From positions 744,001 through 808,000 of the forward strand of contig NZ_CP152376.1 in assembly GCF_038784515.1 (NCBI RefSeq): a stretch of DNA of 64,000 nucleotides, read 5' to 3'. Within the stretch, counting starts at the first letter, position 1; each line of letters begins with the position of its first letter. Of this stretch, positions 16,063 to 24,811 are shown one piece after another. The position numbers were made by a program, and so were the translations under genes. The notes under the pieces are model-generated. The model had not been told where the DNA came from and did not search any database. It saw only the letters and a list, made by a program, of their open reading frames with translations. This stretch comes from Rhodoferax sp. GW822-FHT02A01. Lineage in GTDB: Bacteria; Pseudomonadota; Gammaproteobacteria; Burkholderiales; Burkholderiaceae_C.

Positions 16063-18201
16063 CTACTTCTGGGAGGCGGCCAATCGCGGTTCCGTCTTGG
16101 CCACATCCAATGCATCACTCAGAACGCGCGCGGCCTCCAGCAGGAAAATATCCTTGGCTTCCTTGCGCGCCTTTTCCGCCGAGATCGAATTGGCAAGGCT
16201 GCGCTCGTTGGGCAGCAGTCCATCGTCACGGGACGCGGCCACGGTATCGGTCGCCGGCGTCTTCGCCGACTGGTCGGTAGCCGTGCGGGAGGCCAGACGC
16301 GCTTCCTGCGCGTCGCGCTCCTTGCGACGTTCCGCTTCGTTGAGGGAGATGGTGTTCTTCTTGCGCTCCTGCTTGAACTTTGCGATGTCCTCGAACACGT
16401 GCTTCATGTCCGCGTCGACGGCGACCCGGATCTCATGCTTTTTCAGCAGCACCGGGACCATACTCTGCAAGTCACTGGTAGGCACGAAGTCTGCCGGCTT
16501 GATCTGCGTCCAGGGCAGCGCATTGTCATAGCTTGCCTCACCATAATCACCTTCATCGGTCCCGCCTTGCAAGGGGATGTCGGGCACCACACCACGCAGC
16601 TGCGTGGTTCCACCATTGACGCGGAAGAACTGCGCCACAGTCATCTTCAACTCGCCAAAGCGCGGTTTGCCATTCTTGGCAATGGCGTCCAGATCGACCA
16701 TGGACTGCACCGTGCCCTTGCCGAAACTGGGGTCCCCCATCACCAGCCCGCGCCCGTAATCCTGCATCGCTGCGGCGAAGATCTCGGAAGCTGATGCCGA
16801 GCCGTGGTTGATCAGAATGCCCAGCGGGCCATTCCAGATGACCTTGGCCTGCCCATCGCGTTCCACCGAGACACTGCCGTTGGCCTTGCGCTGCTGAACC
16901 ACCGGGCCGTTGCCCACGAACAGACCGGTGAGCTCGATAGCCTCGGCGAGTGAACCGCCGCCGTTGTTGCGCAGGTCAATCAGCAGGCTGTCAACCTGCT
17001 GCGCCTTGAGCTCCTGCACCAGACGGGCCACATCACGGGTCGCGCTGCTGTAGTCCTTGTTGCCAGCCTGCTTGGCGGCAAAGTCCTCGTAAAACGAAGG
17101 CAGGGTGATGACGCCGATGCGGTGGGTCTCACTGCCCTTGGTGACGGTTTGAATTGACGACTTGGCTGCCTGTTCGCTCAGGCGTATCGGCTTGCGCACC
17201 AGGGTCACCACCTTGTGGCTTCCATCCGGTCCGGCCTGTGCGGGAAGGATGTCGAGCCGCACCACGGTATCGCCGGGTCCGCGAATCAACTGGATGACGT
17301 CATCCAGGCGCCAGCCCACGACATCGACTATGGGCCCGGCCGTGTCCTGCCCCACGCCGACAATGCGGTCTCCCACATGCAATTGCCCGGACAGACCGGC
17401 GGGCCCGCCAACCACCAGTTCCCGGATGGCGGTGTAGTCCTCGGTCTCGGCCAGGGTTGCACCAATGCCAGTCAGCGAAAGTCGCATGGAAATATCAAAC
17501 TCAGCCGCAGCTCTGGGTGCCATGTAATTGGTATGCGGATCAATCGACATGGTGTAGGCGTTCATGAAGGTCTGAAACGCCTCTTCGCTCTTGACCTTGG
17601 AGATACGCTGCATGGCATGCGCATAGCGCTTGTCCAGGATGTCGGCGATGCTGGCGCTGTCCTTGCCCGCGATCTTCAGGCGCAGCCAGTCGTTCTTGAC
17701 ACGCCTGCGCCAGAGATCACGTATTTCCGCTTCGCTCTGCGCCCAGGGCAGCTTGTCCCGGGAAAGCTCCAGCACCTCACGCGCATTGAAATCCATGCTC
17801 TGCTTGAGCAGGGTTCTGGCATAGGCGAAGCGCTCGGTCGCCCTCTGCTCATACAGGTTGAACATGGCAAATGGCAGGCTCAGGTCTTCCTTGAGGATGG
17901 CGTTTCCCAGCTGGTTGCGCTGCGCGGCAAAGCGGTCAATGTCCGCCTGCACGAAGAAATACTTCTCACCGTCCAGCGCCTTCAGATACTGGTCAAAGAT
18001 CTTGCCGGACAGGGTGGTGTCCAGCGCCATGGCCTTGTAGTGGTAACGCGTCAGGACCTCCGCGGCCAGGCGCGCGGCCTGCGCCTCGTAGCGTTCCGGG
18101 GTCAGCGTGGGCGGGGCGGACAGGCCGACATCGGGCGTTGCGCCTTGTGCAAGCGCCGCAAAGCCCAGTACCAGCCACAACAGTCTTTGTTTCAGTTTCA
18201 T
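16063..18201 (-). CDS. prc: carboxy-terminal processing protease Prc/Tsp
   Basis: Periplasmic S41 serine protease, 712 residues with a signal peptide ending AALAQGA. A PDZ domain lies around residues 235-330 (LSGQLHVGDRIVGVGQD). The S41 core contains LLIDLRNNGGGSLAEAIELTG, and the Ser-Lys dyad appears as the serine in GSASASEIFAAAMQDYG and the lysine in SFGKGTVQS. A lysine-rich C-terminal domain (about 560-712) is Tsp-specific. The start at 18201 is set by the signal peptide; the upstream in-frame stretch is not coding-like. Cleaves proteins by their nonpolar C-termini, e.g. in cell-wall enzyme turnover. Confidence 0.93.
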   Translation of the reverse strand: MKLKQRLLWLVLGFAALAQGATPDVGLSAPPTLTPERYEAQAARLAAEVLTRYHYKAMALDTTLSGKIFDQYLKALDGEKYFFVQADIDRFAAQRNQLGNAILKEDLSLPFAMFNLYEQRATERFAYARTLLKQSMDFNAREVLELSRDKLPWAQSEAEIRDLWRRRVKNDWLRLKIAGKDSASIADILDKRYAHAMQRISKVKSEEAFQTFMNAYTMSIDPHTNYMAPRAAAEFDISMRLSLTGIGATLAETEDYTAIRELVVGGPAGLSGQLHVGDRIVGVGQDTAGPIVDVVGWRLDDVIQLIRGPGDTVVRLDILPAQAGPDGSHKVVTLVRKPIRLSEQAAKSSIQTVTKGSETHRIGVITLPSFYEDFAAKQAGNKDYSSATRDVARLVQELKAQQVDSLLIDLRNNGGGSLAEAIELTGLFVGNGPVVQQRKANGSVSVERDGQAKVIWNGPLGILINHGSASASEIFAAAMQDYGRGLVMGDPSFGKGTVQSMVDLDAIAKNGKPRFGELKMTVAQFFRVNGGTTQLRGVVPDIPLQGGTDEGDYGEASYDNALPWTQIKPADFVPTSDLQSMVPVLLKKHEIRVAVDADMKHVFEDIAKFKQERKKNTISLNEAERRKERDAQEARLASRTATDQSAKTPATDTVAASRDDGLLPNERSLANSISAEKARKEAKDIFLLEAARVLSDALDVAKTEPRLAASQK

Positions 18202-18305
18202 GCGCAGGGTTTTACCATGGGGCGAGCGCCGGGGTGGCACTCTTTTGAGTGCCAGTATGGCGTGTGTGCGTTTCAAACTGCTTGCGAACGACAAAGATTC
18301 GGTAA

Positions 18306-19436
18306 AGCTGGACGGCTAAGAGCTTTCTGGTGAGTGCCAAAGAGGCAGTTCGCATCTTCGGCCGCAAGCTGGGCATACGGCTCGTTGCATGGGGTGGCGA
18401 TATCGAAATCACGGCAGTGGAAAAGGGCGTGCACTTCCTGGCCAACGTCAGCATTACCGAAACGGCAGACGTCATCGAATTCCGCGCCAAGAAGGAACTT
18501 GAGCTGGGCGGAGGCAGCAGCTACAGCGTGCTCAACAAGGCGGGCATCAAACACAACACAGCGGGTGAGTTTGTGGTGCATTCGGCAGGTACGTCTATGG
18601 AGGGGCCTCAGAGTTTGCCAGTGGTCGATCTGCCCGCATCCAAGGAAGAGATGAATGAAATGTTTGTACTCAAAGACAAGAAGGGCAATCCGGTTGCCAA
18701 TTACGGCAATGACGTGGACGATCTGGGCCTGCGCTTTGTGGATGATTCCGCGTTTCGCGTGTTCCATCTGGTGGCGCTAGACGAATACCGCGAGAACTTT
18801 TCCGACACCACCATAGAGAGCGCCCGTACAGCCGACTCCACCTTCCACGGTATCCGTGCTGCCATGGGATTCGAGCTGGGTATTCCTGGTGCTCACTCCG
18901 ATGTGGGAGGCGGCTACACCACGGACTTCGGGAAACCTATTACCGAGGAACGCAAGCTACCGCCGGCGCGAACCCTCAATATGGGCGATGGGCAAAGCAC
19001 GGATCTACCTGGCCCTCAAGAATTCGTCTACGCGCACGGCTGGTACACCCCTAATGACCAGAATCCCACCCGCTGGCTTCCTTGGCAGCATACGCGCAAA
19101 GTCACCGGCGACTACTACAAGGTGGCCTTGTCACTGATGGTGGACATGGCTGAGCGTTTTTCCACTGCGCAATACAGAACGAAGTTGGACATGAACGCCC
19201 GGGAGGCGGCCATTGCACCGCTGCAACCCAGTCTGCGGGCTTTCGTCGCATCCAACGCCTTTGCCCCAGCAAGACCCAGTCGCATGAACTGGGAACTTGA
19301 CTCCGAACTGGGCCAGCAGGCCGCCAAAGAAATCCGCCACAAGCACCTGCATCTCTCCTTTAACCTGGACGCAACGGGCATGGGGCCACGCTACAAAAAC
19401 ATCAACACACTGGAGCGCCACCATGAACCCGGATGA
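18306..19436 (+). pseudogene. VgrG C-terminus joined in frame to Tle1-type phospholipase C-terminus (T6SS remnant)
   Basis: Open frame from 18306; the first possible start is GTG at 18330. Residues 1 to about 120 look like the C-terminal DUF2345 region of a VgrG spike protein (SAKEAVRIFGRKLGIRLVAW, ending MFVLKDKKGNPVANYG). They are followed at once by the second half of a DUF2235/Tle1 phospholipase: NDVDDLGLRF, FRVFHLVALDEYRENFS, then GAHSDVGGGYT, which carries the Tle1 catalytic histidine. The nucleophile elbow (GFSRG-type) and catalytic aspartate of Tle1 and all of the VgrG spike are absent, so neither activity is expected. This is best explained by a large in-frame deletion in a vgrG-tle locus. 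Confidence 0.75.
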
Positions 19437-20751
19437 GCGCCACACCAAACATGCAGCACCCGTCATGGACCGGCGTCGCTTGTTGCTCACACTGGGTGTG
19501 GGTGCCCTCACAACAAGCAAGCGCGCCAACGCTCAAAGCTGGCTCCATCACTTATCCCAATCCTTGAAAGGAAACACCGTGAACGCCTATGCCACCGAAC
19601 TATTCAAATGGGATTTGACATTCTGTTCGTATGGCTTAGACATTGATCCCAAGGGGCAAGGTAGCGTCAAGACGCTTTGGAATGACAACTGGTTCAAAGA
19701 CACAGACAGCAACATCGTTGCCAACTTTTACACGGGCTTTGGCGCAGCTTGGGGCGCCGGCAGCGCCGGCATGGGGGGAACCAATCCCCGTGGAAGTCGC
19801 CTGCCCAAGACTTTCAGGTTGACCTACTACGACTATTTGGAAGACCGCTTTTACCAGGTGGAGGGCGAATTGCCTATGCGGCGCATGTATGAGTTGTTCA
19901 AGCCGCGCACCATTGACAAGGATGTGGAGTACGGCAGGGTCATTCCCTGCTTCAACGATTTGCGCATCGGCGTGGCACCACTAGGCAACGTCATGATTTG
20001 GGCAGCCGGGAATGATCAAGTGGAACTGCAAACTTATCACGGTCAAGTCGTCATGCAGGGCGTCACGCGCAAGAGGTACAACGACAGCCTTCCCGGCGGC
20101 ACCTTCACGCTGATGGAAGACCGCGACACGGTGCTGTTGGGCGGGCGCATGAAGCCCGAAACCCTGGAACGCATCAAGGCGGGTTGGGTACCTGACCCCA
20201 CGTGGTACATGCGCACCATTCGGGTCAAATATCCTTGGCGCCACAAGCTCACCGGCAATGTGACGCGTATGACAGAGCTGGAGAGCTACCAAGGCAATGC
20301 CGAAGCTCAGACCATAGGCGCCTGGGAAATGGGCCTGTATGAAGCCACTACTGCGATGCGCGGCGTACCCGATACGGCCAAGTTCTGGTTCCATGATCGC
20401 TCTGGCGTGCGACACCATCTATGGATCAGCTTTTCCTTACGGGAACGGGCGGTATCTGAGTCTGACCTTTCCGAGGTATGGGCAGCATTTGAAAAAATGT
20501 TTCCCGGCCGCAGCATGGACGACAACGCCTACGCACCATCGGACGAAGACATGGCAACGGTGGAAGTCAACATCAGTGACGACTTCAAGACATTCACTGC
20601 CAGTCTGGTAAAGGGCACAACCCGCTTGCCGCTGCCTGTGGGCCGGACGCAGCACTTTGCGCTGGAGCCTTACACGCACTGGCCCGGACAAAAAACGGAT
20701 GATATCAAGCCAGAGGTCAAGCGGCGGTTTCTGCTAGGCCCGGATGCCTGA
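19423..20751 (+). CDS. DUF2931-like exported protein, putative Tle immunity partner
   Basis: 442 residues. The start at 19423 overlaps the end of the VgrG-Tle remnant. The N-terminus has two arginines before a hydrophobic core (DRRRLLLTLGVGAL, then KRANAQS), a Tat-like export signal. The middle has FRLTYYDYLEDRFYQVEGELP and LRIGVAPLGNVMIWAAG, reminiscent of DUF2931 proteins often found beside T6SS lipases; a C-terminal half (about 260-442) is unfamiliar. Periplasmic immunity to a phospholipase effector is inferred from position. It appears intact although its effector is broken. Confidence 0.6.
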   Translation: MNPDERHTKHAAPVMDRRRLLLTLGVGALTTSKRANAQSWLHHLSQSLKGNTVNAYATELFKWDLTFCSYGLDIDPKGQGSVKTLWNDNWFKDTDSNIVANFYTGFGAAWGAGSAGMGGTNPRGSRLPKTFRLTYYDYLEDRFYQVEGELPMRRMYELFKPRTIDKDVEYGRVIPCFNDLRIGVAPLGNVMIWAAGNDQVELQTYHGQVVMQGVTRKRYNDSLPGGTFTLMEDRDTVLLGGRMKPETLERIKAGWVPDPTWYMRTIRVKYPWRHKLTGNVTRMTELESYQGNAEAQTIGAWEMGLYEATTAMRGVPDTAKFWFHDRSGVRHHLWISFSLRERAVSESDLSEVWAAFEKMFPGRSMDDNAYAPSDEDMATVEVNISDDFKTFTASLVKGTTRLPLPVGRTQHFALEPYTHWPGQKTDDIKPEVKRRFLLGPDA

Positions 20752-20799
20752 ACGTTGTCCGCGACACGCGGATATAGCTGACGACGTCACTTTCACTCT

Positions 20800-21576
20800 T
20801 CAACCGCCGCCGCAGCACTTCTTGAATTTCCTGCCACTGCCGCAGCTGCATGGGTCGTTGCGCCTCGGTGTGGCCTGTGCGTGTACGGTTTCCACCCGCG
20901 GGCCCAGGGTGCGCCAGGTTTCACGCATGTTGTAGACCGCCCAGATGGAGTCGGCGAATGCTTTCATGCGCTGGTCGCTCACGGTGGGCAATGCCGCCAG
21001 CTGGTTGTCCACAAAGGCAGAGAGGGTGGGCTCGTCGGTATCGTCCAGGGTCAATTGTTCCAGCAGGTTCAGCGTAGTGGCGCGCCAGTGTTGTGCGGCC
21101 TTGTTGCGCGGCCCGGCCCATTCCTCGGGCCATGCGTTGACGGCGGCCAGAAAGCCCACGGCCCAGAGCTGGCCGAAGGATGCCAGCTGCGCCCAGTTTG
21201 CGGGCGTGCGCTCTGCGGATGGCAAGGCGGCGTACGCGGCGCGTGCGTCGGTCACTTCCGGCTGGTAAGCCCTGGGGTCTTCCAGCGTGGTGACCGGTGT
21301 GTCCAGCGCCAGCGCGACCGCATTCCAGCGGCGCATCCACAGTTCCAGAAAACGCTGCTGCAGGGCCGCATCGGCGAACACGGTTTCCAGTGGCAGGCGC
21401 GCCCCATCGGTGGTGAGCAGCACCGGCAGGTATTCATCGGGCTGCATGGGTCGGCGGCAGCACACCAACGCAGCCAGGAACCCTTCGCAAAACTCCCAGT
21501 GCGGTGTGACCTTCAGGCGCAGGCGCAGGGCGTCGAGTATGCGTTCGAGCTCATTGAATTCATCGGCAGTCAGCAT
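20800..21576 (-). CDS. UPF0149/YecA-family protein with C-terminal SEC-C motif
   Basis: 258 residues. The N-terminal part (WEFCEGFLAALVCC, YLPVLLTTDG) is UPF0149/YecA-like. The C-terminus RRNDPCSCGSGRKFKKCCGGG is a SEC-C zinc-binding motif as found at the end of SecA. It begins 18 bp after the 121-residue gene of the nifB run and could be its last gene or an independent housekeeping gene. Function unknown; YecA-like proteins bind metal and associate with ribosome or SecA-linked processes. Confidence 0.75.
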   Translation of the reverse strand: MLTADEFNELERILDALRLRLKVTPHWEFCEGFLAALVCCRRPMQPDEYLPVLLTTDGARLPLETVFADAALQQRFLELWMRRWNAVALALDTPVTTLEDPRAYQPEVTDARAAYAALPSAERTPANWAQLASFGQLWAVGFLAAVNAWPEEWAGPRNKAAQHWRATTLNLLEQLTLDDTDEPTLSAFVDNQLAALPTVSDQRMKAFADSIWAVYNMRETWRTLGPRVETVHAQATPRRNDPCSCGSGRKFKKCCGGG

Positions 21577-21594
21577 GGGATACGCGCGCAGGTT

Positions 21595-21960
21595 CTAGGG
21601 CGTCATGCGAAACAGCGCGGGCTGGCTGTGCTGGTAGAAGCGCAGCCACAGCAAGGTGGCAGGCACCAGGGACTCGCAGGCAAACCACAGGGCTTCATCC
21701 AGCGCCTCACCGGCGGGCAGATCGAAGCGCGTACGCATGGTGTCCCAGCCGCTCCAGTCCAGCTCCGGCAACGCGCTGCGGATGGCGGCGTCCACCTGGC
21801 GGGCGCTGTCGGCCAGCACCACGAGCTGGCGCAGCACCTCGCGCCGCGTCAGGCGCGAGCGCAGCAGTTCCTCGCGCGACAGATCTTCCACCAGGGTGGC
21901 CACCGCCGTTGCGGCTTGTTCCATCAGCCCCAGCAGGGCGCTTTCCAGGATATGGGTCAT
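21595..21960 (-). CDS. conserved hypothetical, nif-linked (121 residues)
   Basis: Small, probably all-helical, acidic protein (MTHILESALLGLMEQAATAV, then ELLRSRLTRREVLRQLVVLAD). No family recognised. The start at 21960 is chosen because the longer frame overlaps the amine-oxidase gene; the two genes are then 7 bp apart. Its reading frame is supported by tight packing between two real genes and consistent codon use. Role unknown; it likely acts with the preceding flavoprotein. Confidence 0.6.
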   Translation of the reverse strand: MTHILESALLGLMEQAATAVATLVEDLSREELLRSRLTRREVLRQLVVLADSARQVDAAIRSALPELDWSGWDTMRTRFDLPAGEALDEALWFACESLVPATLLWLRFYQHSQPALFRMTP

Positions 21961-21967
21961 GCGGGTT

Positions 21968-23605
21968 TCAGGCTGGCAGATGGGCTTCGGCGGCCAGCAG
22001 TAACCGGCTGTTGAGCTCAATGGCAAATTCGCGCCAAGCCGATGCCATGTCGCGGGTGATGGCACGCAGCGTCTCGGCGTCCGGCCGGTGTTCCTGGGCA
22101 AAGTTGGACAGAGCGCAAGACGCGCCGTTGAAGGCCAGTGCACGGTCCAACAACTCCTTGTTCCAGCCTTCAAACGGCGCCAGCAAGGCCGCCGTCAGCG
22201 CGTGGCGGCCCTGCACGACTTCGGCCTGGGACGCATCCAGGCTTTCCAGCAACGGGTCCAGACGGGAGAGGGCTTCGCTGTAGCACTGCTCCACCGTGGC
22301 CACCAGAGCGCGCTGGGTCAGCATGTCCGTCTGCTGCGCCACGAGCAAGCGCGTGAGGTGCTGGCGATAGCGCTCTGCCGCCAGGCTGCGCAGCGTCACC
22401 ACACCGCAAGAATAAGCACCTATGGCTGCGGCACGGGTCAGGCGCTCACCGTGTTCGCTGCTATGGGCTAAAACAATCTGCCCGCGCAGCAAGGCATGGG
22501 CCATGCGGTCGGCAGATTCGAGTGCGCCCTCCATGTGCCCTGCCCCATGCGCCGCCGTTTCACTGCCCCCCATATACAAGCGGCCACCCCACAGGGGCTG
22601 GCGCAACAGCGGATCAGCCTGCGGCGGCTCGCCCGGTTGGGCCAGGTCCAGGGCGCTGCAGGTCCAGGGCTCCAGAGCCCAGTCCTGCACAAACCAGCGG
22701 CCCTGCTGCGCCTCTGCGCCAAAGAGCTGGGCCAACTGGCTTTCCAGCAGCAGAGGCAGGCCGCGTTGGAAGTTCTCCCGCTGCGCCGCATCCAGCGCCA
22801 CAAAGCCGCCCAGCGCGCCCGGTTGCTGCGCTTCGCCAGCGTGGGCGCAGCAGTCATACACCGGGTCCAGCACGGCCTGCGGATGGCGCACAAAGGCATT
22901 GCCCGACTGGCCGTTGCTGCGCCAGAACGCCTGCGCAAAGGTGCTCAGGGCCTTGGCCTGTGCCGCCATCCAAGTCGGTGTGTCCTGCATGGCCTGCGTC
23001 ACGTGCTCGGGCAAGGCCGGCAGGAATTCCAGATGCTGCAGCGCCAGCCGGGGTGGCAGTGCCAGCACTACATGTTGGGCACGCACCACCTGGCCTTGGG
23101 CCATGACCAGTTCGACGCGATTGCCGCAGTCGCGCACGGCACGCACAGTCTTCCCCAACTGGATGCTGTCTTGCGGCAAGGCCACGGCCAGTGCCTGCAC
23201 CAGCGCGGCCACGCCGCCCTGAATACGGCGGGCACCGGCATGCACACCGTCCGGCTCATGGCGCGGCTCGGGTGCGCGGTTGGGGTCGGTGAGCCAAAGC
23301 GCGTCACCCGGATCGTGTTGCGCCATGTCGGGCAGGTTCAGCGCGGCCAGCAATGCGGCCACTCGCGGCTCGGTTTCCGGCCAGAACCAGGTCGGCCCCA
23401 GGTCCAGCGCCTGACCGGTGTCGGGACACTGCAGCGTGAGCGCGCGACCACCCAGGCGCTCACGCGCCTCCAGCAGCTGCACCCTGAGCCCGCGCGCATG
23501 CAGGGTGTGCGCCAGGGCCAGGGCGCACAGGCCTGCACCGACGATGGCAACGTCCCAGGTCGGCTCCGCATTGCGGGCGATGGGCAGCGGCACAGGCTCT
23601 GTCAT
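21968..23605 (-). CDS. FAD-dependent amine-oxidase-like oxidoreductase
   Basis: 545 residues. The N-terminal dinucleotide motif DVAIVGAGLCALALAHTLHARG is followed by LLEARERLGGRA, the flavin motif of the amine oxidase/phytoene desaturase group. A further FAD-contact segment near residue 400 is LYMGGSETAAHGAGHMEGALESADRMA, and the last 150 residues are an extra helical region. It lies between a 2Fe-2S ferredoxin gene and a hypothetical gene in the nifB downstream run, which suggests an electron-transfer or biosynthetic task under nitrogen-fixing conditions. Substrate unknown. Confidence 0.8.
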   Translation of the reverse strand: MTEPVPLPIARNAEPTWDVAIVGAGLCALALAHTLHARGLRVQLLEARERLGGRALTLQCPDTGQALDLGPTWFWPETEPRVAALLAALNLPDMAQHDPGDALWLTDPNRAPEPRHEPDGVHAGARRIQGGVAALVQALAVALPQDSIQLGKTVRAVRDCGNRVELVMAQGQVVRAQHVVLALPPRLALQHLEFLPALPEHVTQAMQDTPTWMAAQAKALSTFAQAFWRSNGQSGNAFVRHPQAVLDPVYDCCAHAGEAQQPGALGGFVALDAAQRENFQRGLPLLLESQLAQLFGAEAQQGRWFVQDWALEPWTCSALDLAQPGEPPQADPLLRQPLWGGRLYMGGSETAAHGAGHMEGALESADRMAHALLRGQIVLAHSSEHGERLTRAAAIGAYSCGVVTLRSLAAERYRQHLTRLLVAQQTDMLTQRALVATVEQCYSEALSRLDPLLESLDASQAEVVQGRHALTAALLAPFEGWNKELLDRALAFNGASCALSNFAQEHRPDAETLRAITRDMASAWREFAIELNSRLLLAAEAHLPA

Positions 23606-23620
23606 GGCATGGTGTGGCGG

Positions 23621-23908
23621 TTAGAGCAGTTGCACGGTAACGGCTTCTTCTCCCAGGATGGCCTGGCAGGCCAGGCGCGAGGCCGAGGCAACGCCGACCA
23701 TGCCGTCGAGCTTTTCGTTTTCGGCACGCTGGATCTTGGACAGGCTCTTGCGGCCCTCGGGCACCATCACATGGCAGGCTTCGCACTTTGCGCCGCCGCC
23801 ACATTTGGTCTTGATCGGTTCGCCTACCGACTGCAAAGCGGCAAGCAGGCTCTGGCCGGCAGCCACGTCATAGGATTTGCCGGAAGGAAGAACGGTGAGA
23901 GTGGTCAT
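23621..23908 (-). CDS. 2Fe-2S plant-type ferredoxin, nif-linked
   Basis: 95 residues. Cluster cysteines are in KTKCGGGAKCEACHVM and a fourth in SRLACQAIL near the C-terminus, the plant/FdxD-like pattern. The start at 23908 (MTTLTVLPSG) gives the usual length. It may pass electrons to or from the flavoprotein encoded just downstream. Nif clusters of several proteobacteria carry such ferredoxins, some of which protect or feed nitrogenase; which applies here cannot be told. Confidence 0.85.
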   Translation of the reverse strand: MTTLTVLPSGKSYDVAAGQSLLAALQSVGEPIKTKCGGGAKCEACHVMVPEGRKSLSKIQRAENEKLDGMVGVASASRLACQAILGEEAVTVQLL

Positions 23909-23963
23909 GGTGTCAAACGGGCACGAGGGCCATTGGTGGTTGAGGAAACGGAACGAAAAAAAC

Positions 23964-24803
23964 TCAGGCGGTGGCATCCACCTGCAGCGCGGCAATCAGC
24001 GCTTCAGAAAACTGCGCCAGCGGCATGGCGATGCGGGTGATGTTCTGCTCCTGCAGAAAGCGCGCTTCCATGCGGGTGGGCTCTTCGGGCAATACAGCCC
24101 AGTGCTGGTCGCTGGAGCGCTTCATGATCTGGCGGGCAAAGCAGCGGGTGAGCTGGTCGTCAAACCTGCAGCCCAGAAACAAAAAGCTGCGTCCGCTGCG
24201 AAAGGCCTGCACTGCTGCCGGGATGGGTGTCTGGATATCGATCTCGGTGAGCACCTCGACAAAGTCGCTGTCCGACACCAAGTAGTTGGATGCCGGGCTG
24301 TGGCTGCCCAGCGGTTTGTAGAGCAGGCGCTCGGCCGTGGCGGGCATGTCTGGCAGCAAGGTGCCGTCGCTACCGTAGGCGGCAACCCAGTCGCCGAAGT
24401 GCTCCGACTGCGACAGGCCTTGCACCTGCGTCCACTCGCCCGGTGTTTGCGAAAGCGCCTTGGCAAAGGTGTCGTCATACCAGGTGTCCACCCACAGCTG
24501 CGCAGCACTTCCTGCCAGCACCTTGTGCAGTGGCGAGGGCGCAGGTGAGCTGGCATAGGCCTCGTTCATCAGATGCACCACCGATTTGCGGTGCTTGAAG
24601 TTCTCGATGAACTGCGCCGCCTGTGTGAGGCGCTTGCGGATCTTGTGCGGCACGCTGACCTTGACGGTCATGCTCTCGGCCAGCGCCAGCGGCGTGGCGG
24701 GTACCTGCACGTCGCTGCACAGGCTCAGCATGTCCGGCCCCAGATAGGGAATGACCGTGCCGCTGTCGAGGCTGTTGGCAATGGTGTGGATCAGATCGGT
24801 CAT
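23964..24803 (-). CDS. SIR2-like domain protein, nif-linked
   Basis: 279 residues resembling SIR2-like (SIR2_2) proteins: an N-terminal SGTVIPYLGPDML in the place of the NAD-binding GAGxS loop, and a C-terminal FLFLGCRFDDQLTRCFARQI typical of the SIR2_2 end. The glycine motif is altered (GPDM), so NAD binding or hydrolysis is uncertain. It sits between a DegT-like gene and a ferredoxin gene, within the nifB run. Function in diazotrophs is not known to me. Bacterial SIR2-domain proteins elsewhere serve in anti-phage defence, but the context here argues for a nif-related task. Confidence 0.7.
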   Translation of the reverse strand: MTDLIHTIANSLDSGTVIPYLGPDMLSLCSDVQVPATPLALAESMTVKVSVPHKIRKRLTQAAQFIENFKHRKSVVHLMNEAYASSPAPSPLHKVLAGSAAQLWVDTWYDDTFAKALSQTPGEWTQVQGLSQSEHFGDWVAAYGSDGTLLPDMPATAERLLYKPLGSHSPASNYLVSDSDFVEVLTEIDIQTPIPAAVQAFRSGRSFLFLGCRFDDQLTRCFARQIMKRSSDQHWAVLPEEPTRMEARFLQEQNITRIAMPLAQFSEALIAALQVDATA

Positions 24804-24811
24804 GGTGTTCC

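Noticed and set aside
22496..24040. 514-codon plus-strand open frame opposite the amine-oxidase-like gene
   Set aside because: No recognisable domain; codon pattern is that of a shadow.
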